From the NCBI GenBank assembly GCA_013815785.1, contig JACDFO010000010.1, forward strand, positions 1 through 23,875: a DNA stretch of 23,875 bases, given 5' to 3'. A model generated the notes under the pieces. The model was not told where the DNA came from and did no database searches. It worked only from the letters and a program-made list of their open reading frames with translations. Every line of letters begins with the position of its first letter. Position 1 is the stretch's first letter. This DNA comes from Candidatus Saccharimonadota bacterium (lineage in GTDB: Bacteria; Patescibacteriota; Saccharimonadia; Saccharimonadales; JACDFO01). The translations under genes and the position numbers were made by a program. Below are positions 14,347 through 20,560 of this stretch, one piece after another.

Positions 14347-15681
14347 CTATTTAAGCCCTTCCAGTGCTGTGTTGGCGGCTTCACGGTCTAATAATGAGAA
14401 GTGGCTTTCAAGTAAATAGTTGTCGAGTTCAAAGGCTGTTTTTAGGTACTGTCTAGCCTGTTCTTTTTGGCCCAATTTATTGGCAATCATGCCGGCGTGA
14501 AAATAAACTATAGGTACCTTGAGGCCAGTTTTCAACGCCTCATTGATATGGACTTGGGCCTCTGGATAATTGTTTGAATGATACAGCGCCCAAGCCATGG
14601 CATCAGATGAGAAAATATTCGGGCGGGCGCTCAGGGACTTTTTGGCTAAATCTAGCGCTTTTACGGTATCTTCTCCGCGAGCAGACAGATGAGTAGACAG
14701 CTCATAGTCGTTATTGACTCCGTTGGCTGAGGATTGATCGAACGCTAGCTGGGCTAAATAATACTGTTGGTCGGCTTTTGCCTCGTCACCCATAGCACTG
14801 TAGGTGTCACCCAGAGCAGTCGAATATTGAGCAAGGGGTAAGTCGTCGAACGCCTGCTGAAAATGTTGGAGGGCCTTCCTATAGTCATTGCGGGCAAACG
14901 CAACTCTGCCCAAACCTTCTAGCGCCGGCGGGAAGTCTTTATAGGTACTGAGTGCTTGGTTGAATATCTGCTCGGCTTGGTTAAGATCGGTTCTGGCGTA
15001 GAGCTTGCCAAGTTCAACTTGACTGAAGGCAACGTTTTCAGGGTACGAAGAGCCAGCGCTAATAGCGCTCCGAAGCGCTGCCTTCGCACCCTCGATATCG
15101 CCATAAAGTTCTCTGATATAGGCCACTCGATTATAAGAACTAAGGTTGGGGCGCCTGTCAACCATAGTTTGGAATGAAGTAACAGCTTCGGTGTAGCGTC
15201 CGAGCTCTATCTGCCCGTCACCCAGCAAGCCGTAGTAATCCACTTTATTTGGGTTAAGGGCGACTGCATTCTTGGCAAGCTCTAGTCCGGCTGGGAAGTT
15301 GTGTCTGCCGTAAGCTACAGCTGACTGCGTGGCGACAACTTGGTCGTTACTAGGCTCTATGGCAACCGCCCTGGCCAGCAAATCATCGCATTTTGAGTAA
15401 TATTCTGTGTCGGCTGTTTCCCGCACCTTTTGTAAATAATTTTGGCAGAGTGTCACCAACAAGTTGATATTCTTGGGGTCGGCAGAAAGCCTATTCTCGG
15501 TAGCGGTTATCGCCTTGTCTAAGAGGCTAAGTGATTGCGCAGAATCTGTTTTCGACATATTTCTGTTTGTTAGGTATATGGCGCCTATTACACCTAGCAG
15601 GCTTGTAATAATTACTAGTAAGTACAGTATTTTTTTAGATGATTTGTGGGAAAGTAGTAGTTTGGGTAGAGAGTGCGACAT
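14347..15681 (-). CDS. Membrane-anchored TPR protein
   Basis: A 444-residue protein: a cytoplasmic N-terminus, one transmembrane helix (about 18-36) and then tandem tetratricopeptide repeats to the C-terminus. Recurrent W/Y-LG-A-F-A-P positions are visible, for example YYGLLGDGQIELGRYTEA, ALEGLGRVAFARNDYRKA and YSTALGDTYSAMGDEAKA. TPRs form a superhelical scaffold for protein binding, here probably outside the membrane with the DUF4331 and HupE-like partners. A GATAAT box 7 nt before the ATG (15689-15694) may give an internal near-leaderless promoter. The partner is not known. Confidence 0.85.
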   Translation of the reverse strand: MSHSLPKLLLSHKSSKKILYLLVIITSLLGVIGAIYLTNRNMSKTDSAQSLSLLDKAITATENRLSADPKNINLLVTLCQNYLQKVRETADTEYYSKCDDLLARAVAIEPSNDQVVATQSAVAYGRHNFPAGLELAKNAVALNPNKVDYYGLLGDGQIELGRYTEAVTSFQTMVDRRPNLSSYNRVAYIRELYGDIEGAKAALRSAISAGSSYPENVAFSQVELGKLYARTDLNQAEQIFNQALSTYKDFPPALEGLGRVAFARNDYRKALQHFQQAFDDLPLAQYSTALGDTYSAMGDEAKADQQYYLAQLAFDQSSANGVNNDYELSTHLSARGEDTVKALDLAKKSLSARPNIFSSDAMAWALYHSNNYPEAQVHINEALKTGLKVPIVYFHAGMIANKLGQKEQARQYLKTAFELDNYLLESHFSLLDREAANTALEGLK

Positions 15682-15716
15682 TGCTAGTATTATCCTACAT
15701 TCTATTTATTGCTAAG

Positions 15717-15749
15717 ACTAGCAGGCCCGATGCCTCAGTGCCTGCTAGT
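15717..15749. other. Perfect 10-bp inverted repeat between DUF4331 and TPR genes
   Basis: ACTAGCAGGC (15717-15726) pairs with GCCTGCTAGT (15740-15749) around a 13-nt loop. No T-run follows in the minus direction. It may reduce read-through from the DUF4331 gene or stabilise its mRNA end. Confidence 0.55.
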
Positions 15750-15801
15750 TATTGAGTTTTTCTGTCCTAGACTTCAGTCTTTGTGTACGTAGTCCTTTTG
15801 G

Positions 15802-17379
15802 CTAGCGGTTTATGGTGGTGACCGATCGTCTCTTTAAGATAGATGCTAGTACCGCACCTACGATAAGGGCTACTAGGGCCGTGCCAATTATCTGAGCAGT
15901 GCTGGCATTTTTACGCGAATTGTTTTGGCCATCATTATTGCCTGAGCCATCGGGTGCTAGTGTGGTACTAAAGCCGTCATTTGGTAAGGCTAGGTATGGG
16001 AAACCAGTTCGGAAATCTTTATCGTTGCTGTCTACGCCGTCACCAAGCTGGGTTGCCAGTGGGTCGGCAACAAAGTCTGGGTGGAACATTGCATAGGCGG
16101 CTCCCGCAACTGCCTGCTCAGATATATCCACTACGTCATCTGCCAAACGACGACCGTTAGGATAGCCTTGGGTGTCTTTTGCTAGTACACCAAGACGGTT
16201 AGGGGTTTCGGTTAGAGGTACGGCTAGGTTCAAACGCAACTGTTCTGATGGCTTGACGTTAGCTGGCATGGTAAGCTCGGGAATACCAGTTAGGAAGATA
16301 GCTATTAGGTCATCACGCTGTTCTGGAGTTCCAAAGTCACCCTGAGGCGGTACTTTAATTTTGTACAAAGCGTTCAGTAATTTTCCAAGCTCAGGGTTAG
16401 TTACACCATTGGCAAATTGGGCGTCATCAACGGGCTTAGAACCGTTCCAGATATCTTTAGCGCCAAGAGGCACAACTACTTCGTTAACCAGTGGCGCACC
16501 AAGGCGAGATACTTGTACAAAGTCGCCACTACCAGTAGCTGTTCCAGCTCCAAGTACAGTTGTGCTGCGGCGAGATGATGTGGTCCAGACCCCAATTACA
16601 GCTGCGGGGCTCTTAGGGTCGGATGGCCGTGAACCGTCACTGGTAAGTTCGGTGGTAGGAACCTGCAAGGCTAACGACTGAACATTAAAACCTTTAAGTC
16701 CATCTTTACCCTCACCGGCGTTGCCAGGTACTTTACGAATAGACAATAGGTCAAATATGCCTCCAAGGTCAGCAAAGAATGGGTCGTCACTTTGACCTGC
16801 AAAAGTCTTAACATTGCCGATTGTTTTTACTGCTTGGGCTTGGAGCTGTTCGTAGTTCGGTGTTGAGGTAGGTCCCACATTACTTGGTGGAGTTGGAATG
16901 TCGGTACCTAGTACAGTCGAACCGGCAGCCGTAATCTTGGTCAGGCTATAAGTTTGGCGAACGTTCCAGGTTGGATCATCCAAAGATTTGATGGGGCCAG
17001 TGTTATACAGAAAAGTCTTAGGATTCTGTGTAGTGGTTGTAAACTTGTACTGGTAAGTAATATCCGGAACGGCATCGCCGTTATTATCTATATTAATGTC
17101 ATAAAGCACGTTGTCGTCAAAAGAATAGAAGTTTGGACCCCCTGGTGGATTCTGAAAAGGCAAGTAGTTGGCAATGAGTGTGGTGGTTTCTGGCGCATCG
17201 GGGCTGACAAAAGCATACAAGTCTGTGCCATCGGCTGTAGGATCTCCAGATATTAGTGGCGCTTCCCGGTGACTAGAACTGTATACGCTAAGTGGTAAAA
17301 TCGACATGGTGCCTACAAAAGCAATCAGTATTGCTGCTATAGCCCCGCGGCTCAGCTTCTTATTGGTTAGTATACTCAT
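15802..17379 (-). CDS. DUF4331 domain secreted protein
   Basis: A 525-residue protein. It has a signal peptide (about 8-35) and then the DUF4331 signature SSSHREAPLISGDPTADGTDLYAF in its first 60 residues, followed by the conserved GGPNFYSFDDNVLYDI and DITYQYKF stretches. Near the C-terminus a polar Asn/Gly-rich linker leads to one membrane helix (about 496-514) and a basic tail, so it is anchored facing out. The family's biochemical role is unknown. The ribosome-binding site GGGAG lies 6 nt before the ATG. It heads the operon with the TPR and HupE/UreJ genes and has the shared-motif promoter 38 bp upstream. Confidence 0.9.
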   Translation of the reverse strand: MSILTNKKLSRGAIAAILIAFVGTMSILPLSVYSSSHREAPLISGDPTADGTDLYAFVSPDAPETTTLIANYLPFQNPPGGPNFYSFDDNVLYDINIDNNGDAVPDITYQYKFTTTTQNPKTFLYNTGPIKSLDDPTWNVRQTYSLTKITAAGSTVLGTDIPTPPSNVGPTSTPNYEQLQAQAVKTIGNVKTFAGQSDDPFFADLGGIFDLLSIRKVPGNAGEGKDGLKGFNVQSLALQVPTTELTSDGSRPSDPKSPAAVIGVWTTSSRRSTTVLGAGTATGSGDFVQVSRLGAPLVNEVVVPLGAKDIWNGSKPVDDAQFANGVTNPELGKLLNALYKIKVPPQGDFGTPEQRDDLIAIFLTGIPELTMPANVKPSEQLRLNLAVPLTETPNRLGVLAKDTQGYPNGRRLADDVVDISEQAVAGAAYAMFHPDFVADPLATQLGDGVDSNDKDFRTGFPYLALPNDGFSTTLAPDGSGNNDGQNNSRKNASTAQIIGTALVALIVGAVLASILKRRSVTTINR

Positions 17380-17416
17380 GGTGGCTCCCTGTGCTGTAAT
17401 TTAGTTAATTGAGTTA

Positions 17417-17458
17417 AATATAACTCCTAATTACTGTAGTGTCTGTACAAAATCTCGC
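17417..17458 (-). promoter_or_regulatory. Shared-motif promoter of the DUF4331 operon
   Basis: Minus strand: GCGAGATTT (17458-17450), 3 nt, ACAGAC (17446-17441), 18 nt, TATATT (17422-17417). The same arrangement occurs at 3796-3837 and 20431-20472. The five bases before it, AGTTA, also resemble the third copy (AGTTG). Confidence 0.6.
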
Positions 17459-17550
17459 TAACTGTTATTTTCAAAGTTCCTCTAGCGCAGGGAAGAAGGC
17501 CGAGACCTTATTTCTACCATGACAGTTAGTGGGCGTATACTGAAAGATAT

Positions 17551-17760
17551 ATGGGTAAACAACAAAGACTTGTTATTGTTGTCAGTGTATTGGCTTCGTT
17601 CGTTGCTTTTTTGGATGGGTCAATTATTAATGTCGCGCTACCGTCTATTTCTCGTGATATTGGCAGCGGATTGGCGGCTCAGCAGTGGATTGTAGATGCC
17701 TATAACCTACCTGATTGGTTAAGGATTTGCACGTTTTTCTCTGATATGATGGTTGTATGA
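17551..17760 (+). pseudogene. Truncated MFS transporter (DHA2 type), copy 2
   Basis: A 69-codon frame whose first 52 residues match the start of EmrB/QacA-type drug transporters: VVSVLASFVAFLDGSIINVALP and QQWIVDAYN. After DAYN the expected second helix is replaced by an unrelated LPDWLRICTFFSD tail, so the gene is cut off. TATACT at 17536-17541 lies 9 nt before the ATG. Its TGA stop overlaps the ATG of the next gene (ATGA at 17757-17760), and that gene's own -10 box lies inside the remnant. A coupled leader peptide is an alternative to a dead fragment. Confidence 0.7.
17745..17750 (+). promoter_or_regulatory. -10 box TATGAT, leaderless start
   Basis: TATGAT ends exactly 6 nt before ATG 17757, the same geometry as at 1696, 19642 and 21206. 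No strong -35 is visible at 17 bp. Confidence 0.5.
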
Positions 17761-18506
17761 AAATCTTAGTAGTTGGCGGTAGTCATGGTATCGGTAGTGA
17801 GTTTGTTAAGCGCGCGCTTGCTTTAGGACACACTGTCACCGTCTTTTCGCGGAATCCAGCACAATTGAGTATCGAGCACGCCAATCTTCGTCTCCACCCA
17901 GGCAACGTTCTTGACGCCTCGTCTGTAAAGCAGGCAGTCCGCGGCCAGCAAGCAATAATTTGTGCGCTGGGTCTTCCAACTCGTATCGCTATTGGCCCGC
18001 CGTTTGCAAAACGCTCCTATGTTCTGTCTGGCGGTACAAGTAATATCTTGCAAGCAATGACTACGGAGGGCGTAAAACGATTTATGTGCGTAACTGCGAT
18101 CGGTACCGCCGATAGCGCTAGTCAGTGCACGCTATTTGCTCGAGTAAGTTTAAGAGTCGGTCTTAGGTGGCTTTTCAAAGAAAAAGATCGACAAGAAGAG
18201 TTGATAAAAGCAAGCGGGCTTGATTGGACAATTATTCGCCCAACCGCCTTAACTAACGGTATAGAAAGAGGTGATAAAGAGACAAAAGTAGGAGAAAAAT
18301 TGCGTTCTGGTATCTTGACTCAAGTCTCACGGGCCGATGTGGCCGCGACAATGCTGGGCATGCTGGACAAGCCAAAAAGCTATAAAAAAGCTTATGTTAT
18401 CAGCTACAAAGCTCGGTTAGGAGATAGCGTACGCTGGCCGGCTACTATGGTCATGGCTAGGAACCGGGACATTACCTTAGAGGGGCCAACGAAAACGTTG
18501 TTTTAA
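17757..18506 (+). CDS. NAD(P)-binding atypical SDR-like protein
   Basis: A 249-residue Rossmann-fold protein. The nucleotide-binding motif GGSHGIGSE (7-15) follows the first beta strand, and an S-R pair after strand two (TVFSRNP, 29-35) suggests NADPH preference. Later segments (GNVLDASSVKQAV, VKRFMCVTAIG, LDWTIIRPTALTNG) are typical of NmrA/SDR_a5-type proteins, which often lack the classical YxxxK pair. The substrate is unknown. The 3' end overlaps the convergent DM13 gene by 35 bp. Confidence 0.82.
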   Translation: MKILVVGGSHGIGSEFVKRALALGHTVTVFSRNPAQLSIEHANLRLHPGNVLDASSVKQAVRGQQAIICALGLPTRIAIGPPFAKRSYVLSGGTSNILQAMTTEGVKRFMCVTAIGTADSASQCTLFARVSLRVGLRWLFKEKDRQEELIKASGLDWTIIRPTALTNGIERGDKETKVGEKLRSGILTQVSRADVAATMLGMLDKPKSYKKAYVISYKARLGDSVRWPATMVMARNRDITLEGPTKTLF

Positions 18507-18939
18507 AGGCCCGGCACCAAATAACGACAGATTTATATTCCTCTATATTATCTGGCAATTTGTAGGTCTGTTCACCAGACGTTTTTTGTAGTTTGCCCAA
18601 AGATACGAAGTCACCTGGGTTTTTATCATTTTCGTCAGCAGTTTTAGAAAAATATACAAACAAATCCGGCCCGTTTGTCACACTGAAATCGTCGCCAAAC
18701 TTTACGATATTCCCTTGATCCGTTTTGATTATCTGCGCTGTACCACTACCTTTATGAAAGCCGTCAATAGCGATAAAATCACCCTGTTTGAGCGTTGCTG
18801 CGCCTGAATTTTTAGTATCAATAGATTCTGCTACTGTACTCTGGTCTACGGTTTCAGTTTTTTCAGTTATATTTTTAATTGCAAAAATGCCGCCGCCAAC
18901 GGCTATAACAACGACTGCGAGTAGAATAATTTTTTTCAT
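18472..18939 (-). CDS. DM13-domain membrane-anchored protein
   Basis: A 155-residue protein with an N-terminal hydrophobic helix (about 3-22), a short polar linker and a DM13 domain (about 50-153). It shows GSGTAQI, then DDFSVTNGPDLFVYFS, VSLGKLQKTSGEQTYKLP and YKSVVIWCRAF with the family's conserved Cys. DM13 domains have been proposed to take part in electron transfer, but the reaction is unproven. I chose ATG 18939, six codons inside the longest frame, because GGAAGG sits just before it. It is convergent with the SDR-like gene. Confidence 0.82.
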   Translation of the reverse strand: MKKIILLAVVVIAVGGGIFAIKNITEKTETVDQSTVAESIDTKNSGAATLKQGDFIAIDGFHKGSGTAQIIKTDQGNIVKFGDDFSVTNGPDLFVYFSKTADENDKNPGDFVSLGKLQKTSGEQTYKLPDNIEEYKSVVIWCRAFKTTFSLAPLR

Positions 18940-19142
18940 ACGCCTTCCATCTAACATCTATCATTGTAACAAAGAAACTCATCGCTAAGACAGGTATTTT
19001 TCTTGGTTGAGTACGTGCAATCGAATTGGAATCTCGTCTTAAGTGAACTATGGAGGCGGAATTAATTCTTTAAGACATAGAAATTGTATTTAGCAACTTG
19101 GCAATTAGAAACGCTATGTTTAATTAAAGCAAATAATTAGCA

Positions 19143-19250
19143 TTAGAAAATTAGGTTTAGAATAACGGTTAGTATGATGCTTATTAGAAGGCTGGTTAGA
19201 AAGAAAAATTTGATGTATACCTTACCATTATTATCCAATTTATGATTCAT
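19143..19250 (-). CDS. Small membrane protein, 35 aa
   Basis: An ATG frame of 35 codons: a polar N-terminus (MNHKLDNNGKVY) followed by an almost unbroken hydrophobic stretch of 23 residues to the end. It starts 5 bp after the stop of the CxCx4C gene, on the same strand, so it is probably cotranscribed. No ribosome-binding site is obvious, so translation may be coupled. A chance frame is possible, but the clean polar-then-hydrophobic layout and the operon spacing support a real gene. The 203 bp between here and the DM13 gene (18940-19142) contain only weak inverted repeats. Confidence 0.45.
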   Translation of the reverse strand: MNHKLDNNGKVYIKFFFLTSLLISIILTVILNLIF

Positions 19251-19255
19251 AACCA

Positions 19256-19642
19256 TTAGCTGTTATCAATAGTAGTGACATTTAAGTCGGCACCAGGCTC
19301 TGGAGTTGAATTATTTTTCTTAACTACACTGTATTCTTCTTCGGTAATAATAACTTCTTCAATTGCTTCAACTTGGTGTTTAAGTTTTATAACAAAGGAA
19401 TCTCTGTCTACGTGAATTTTTTGATACGTACTTAGCTTTATCGGTATTCTAGCGCTACAGTTTTCGTCTGAGCACTCACATTTAAACTGTAATAGTAAGT
19501 CATCATCGCTGATTAAGTGTGGATTATCATCTTCTATATGAAGCGCATTGAGCTCATCAAGATCATCGCCGACCTTTTCGTTTGCACGCCTGAAAATCAT
19601 TTCATTTTCAATCTGTCGCTGTTCAGCAATCGGTAGATTCAT
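19256..19642 (-). CDS. CxCx4C-motif protein (paralogue 1)
   Basis: A 128-residue soluble protein. An N-terminal helix (RQIENEMIFRRANEKVGDDL, 9-28) precedes an acidic linker and a domain with Cys55-x-Cys57-x4-Cys62, then IPIKLSTYQKIHVDRDSFVIKLKH and a VVKK segment. The paralogue at 21206 has the same order. The Cys triad plus a nearby His suggests a structural zinc site. I recall an uncharacterised family of this form in Actinobacteria; that recollection is unverified. ATG 19642 is preferred over the 21-codon longer frame because TATACT ends exactly 6 nt upstream. Confidence 0.72.
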   Translation of the reverse strand: MNLPIAEQRQIENEMIFRRANEKVGDDLDELNALHIEDDNPHLISDDDLLLQFKCECSDENCSARIPIKLSTYQKIHVDRDSFVIKLKHQVEAIEEVIITEEEYSVVKKNNSTPEPGADLNVTTIDNS

Positions 19643-19648
19643 AATTGT

Positions 19649-19654
19649 AGTATA
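19649..19654 (-). promoter_or_regulatory. -10 box TATACT, leaderless start
   Basis: On the minus strand TATACT is followed by 6 nt (ACAATT) and the ATG at 19642. No recognisable -35 is present. Confidence 0.6.
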
Positions 19655-19732
19655 GCGTATTACATCAACTAACGTTGTTAGAAAACGTCCATTACAATAC
19701 TTCATTTAGTGTATATATCTGGAGGTGTCAAA

Positions 19733-19852
19733 CTTGGTAGCGGGGGCAGGACTCGGTCACGTTCCGCGACCCCGAAACTTCATCTTTGAAAACCTGTTTT
19801 CAAGAGAAGATTTCCTTGCGGACTGCCACAGGCAATCCTCACCTGCGACCTT
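19733..19852 (-). repeat. Split, truncated copy of the initiator tRNA 3' end
   Basis: 19733-19755 is identical to 19922-19944 (T-loop, T-stem 3' strand, acceptor 3' strand, CCA and two bases). 19841-19852 repeats the next part of the tRNA (ACCTGCGACCTT on the plus strand, as at 19946-19957). The two parts are adjacent in the tRNA apart from one base but here are separated by 85 bp (19756-19840). The insert contains TTGAAAA/TTTTCAA near 19783-19800. No gene is supported here. Confidence 0.7.
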
Positions 19853-19884
19853 TTTAGCGTCGCAGAACCGAATTAGACTCAGTA

Positions 19885-19926
19885 CCAAGATAAAACCCCC
19901 ACCTTCCGGTGAGGGCTTAATCTTGG
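19885..19926 (-). terminator. Terminator of the initiator tRNA
   Basis: Minus strand: CCCTCACC, loop GGAA, GGTGGGGG, then TTTTA (core 19891-19915). An outer inverted repeat, ATCTTGG/CCAAGAT (19920-19926 with 19885-19891), includes the tRNA CCA end, so the unprocessed 3' end could fold onto the terminator. Confidence 0.85.
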
Positions 19927-19998
19927 TAGCGGGGGCAGGACTCGAACCTGCGACCTTGTGGTTATGAGCCACACGAGCTGCCACTGCTCTACCCCGCG
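19924..19998 (-). tRNA. Initiator tRNA-fMet (CAU)
   Basis: A 75-nt cloverleaf with encoded CCA: acceptor CGCGGGG/CCCCGCT leaving C1 and U72 unpaired, D-stem GAGC/GCTC with A11-U24, anticodon loop CTCATAA, T-stem GCAGG/CCTGC. The unpaired 1-72 position and the purine 11-pyrimidine 24 pair identify the initiator. The anticodon stem TGTGG/CCACA gives U29-A41, G30-C40 and G31-C39, so one of the usual three consecutive G-C pairs is replaced. Confidence 0.95.
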
Positions 19999-20177
19999 TC
20001 GGCGTCGGAATCGACGGTCAGCTTCCGTAATTACAAAAGTATTTGCACTTACTCCAACTTCTAGTCGCTTCCTCCTCTTCAAATTTGTGAATCTTCTCAC
20101 AAATTTGGGGAAGGCCAATAGCTGCACTAGAAAAATCTAGTCCGAGAGCACTATAAAGTACTCTCGTGCTGTTTAGC
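19999..20177 (-). ncRNA. Putative structured 5' leader of the initiator tRNA
   Basis: About 179 nt between the expected start and the tRNA. Reading 5' to 3' on the minus strand there are three hairpins: GAGAG/CTCTC arms (20144-20165), ACTAGA/TCTAGT (20126-20141) and an 11-bp stem (20080-20090 with 20097-20107). Then come AGAGGAGGAAGCGA, CAAATACTTTTGT and GGAAGCTGACCGTCGATTCC. The last hairpin and the three blocks recur before the other CAU tRNA. No gene is supported on either strand. Confidence 0.55.
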
Positions 20178-20183
20178 TTGGTT

Positions 20184-20212
20184 ATCTTAGCAAACAGGGG
20201 TGCTTTTGTCAA
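20184..20212 (-). promoter_or_regulatory. Consensus promoter of the initiator tRNA transcript
   Basis: Minus strand TTGACA (20212-20207), a 17-bp spacer and TAAGAT (20189-20184). This is the strongest sigma-70-like promoter I found in the window. The expected start near 20177 implies a leader of about 179 nt. Confidence 0.82.
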
Positions 20213-20291
20213 TTCACTGCATAGCGTTGCATATATGTTTAGACAACACTTATACATTAATATTCTGCGAATCACACTTAGTTCGTATCGA

Positions 20292-20399
20292 CTAGCGGTT
20301 GTTTACGAGGTCTCGGAGGTCTCTCCAGTCGTCCTGAAATTCCGCTGGCATAGCTTTGAACTGATCATCTGCAATTTTATTCCAATCTAACTTTTTCAA
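20292..20399 (-). CDS. Small charged protein, 35 aa, TTG start
   Basis: Starting at TTG 20399 the frame encodes 35 residues, charged and probably helical (KKLDWNKIADDQFKAMPAEF, then DDWRDLRDLVNNR). AAGGAG lies 7 nt upstream of the TTG. The frame runs open to 20498, but the upstream part would cross the promoter. A well-formed -10 box (TATAAT, 20436-20431) and the shared regulatory motif sit just before it. I do not recognise the family. ATT at 20402 is an alternative start. Confidence 0.55.
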   Translation of the reverse strand: MKKLDWNKIADDQFKAMPAEFQDDWRDLRDLVNNR

Positions 20400-20430
20400 A
20401 ATGTTTCTCCTTGGTTGGTTACGATAGGAA

Positions 20431-20472
20431 ATTATAAAGTTACGAAATATAAGCGTCTGTAACAAATCTCGC
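20431..20472 (-). promoter_or_regulatory. Shared-motif promoter of the 35-residue gene
   Basis: Minus strand: GCGAGATTT (20472-20464), 3 nt, ACAGAC (20460-20455), 18 nt, TATAAT (20436-20431). It also lies in the divergent region before the repeat-protein gene at 20561 and could affect both. Confidence 0.6.
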
Positions 20473-20560
20473 CAACTATCTGTTCTAATAGGCAACAAAA
20501 TAACTCTTATACTTAGTATGTTAAGCTGAAAAGACGAACAATTAATCCTGAGGAGGTGTT

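Noticed and set aside
19725..20275. Several open frames across the initiator tRNA and its leader
   Set aside because: They overlap a clear tRNA, its terminator and conserved leader blocks, and contain translated tRNA sequence (for example AGAGLEPATLWL), a common annotation artefact.
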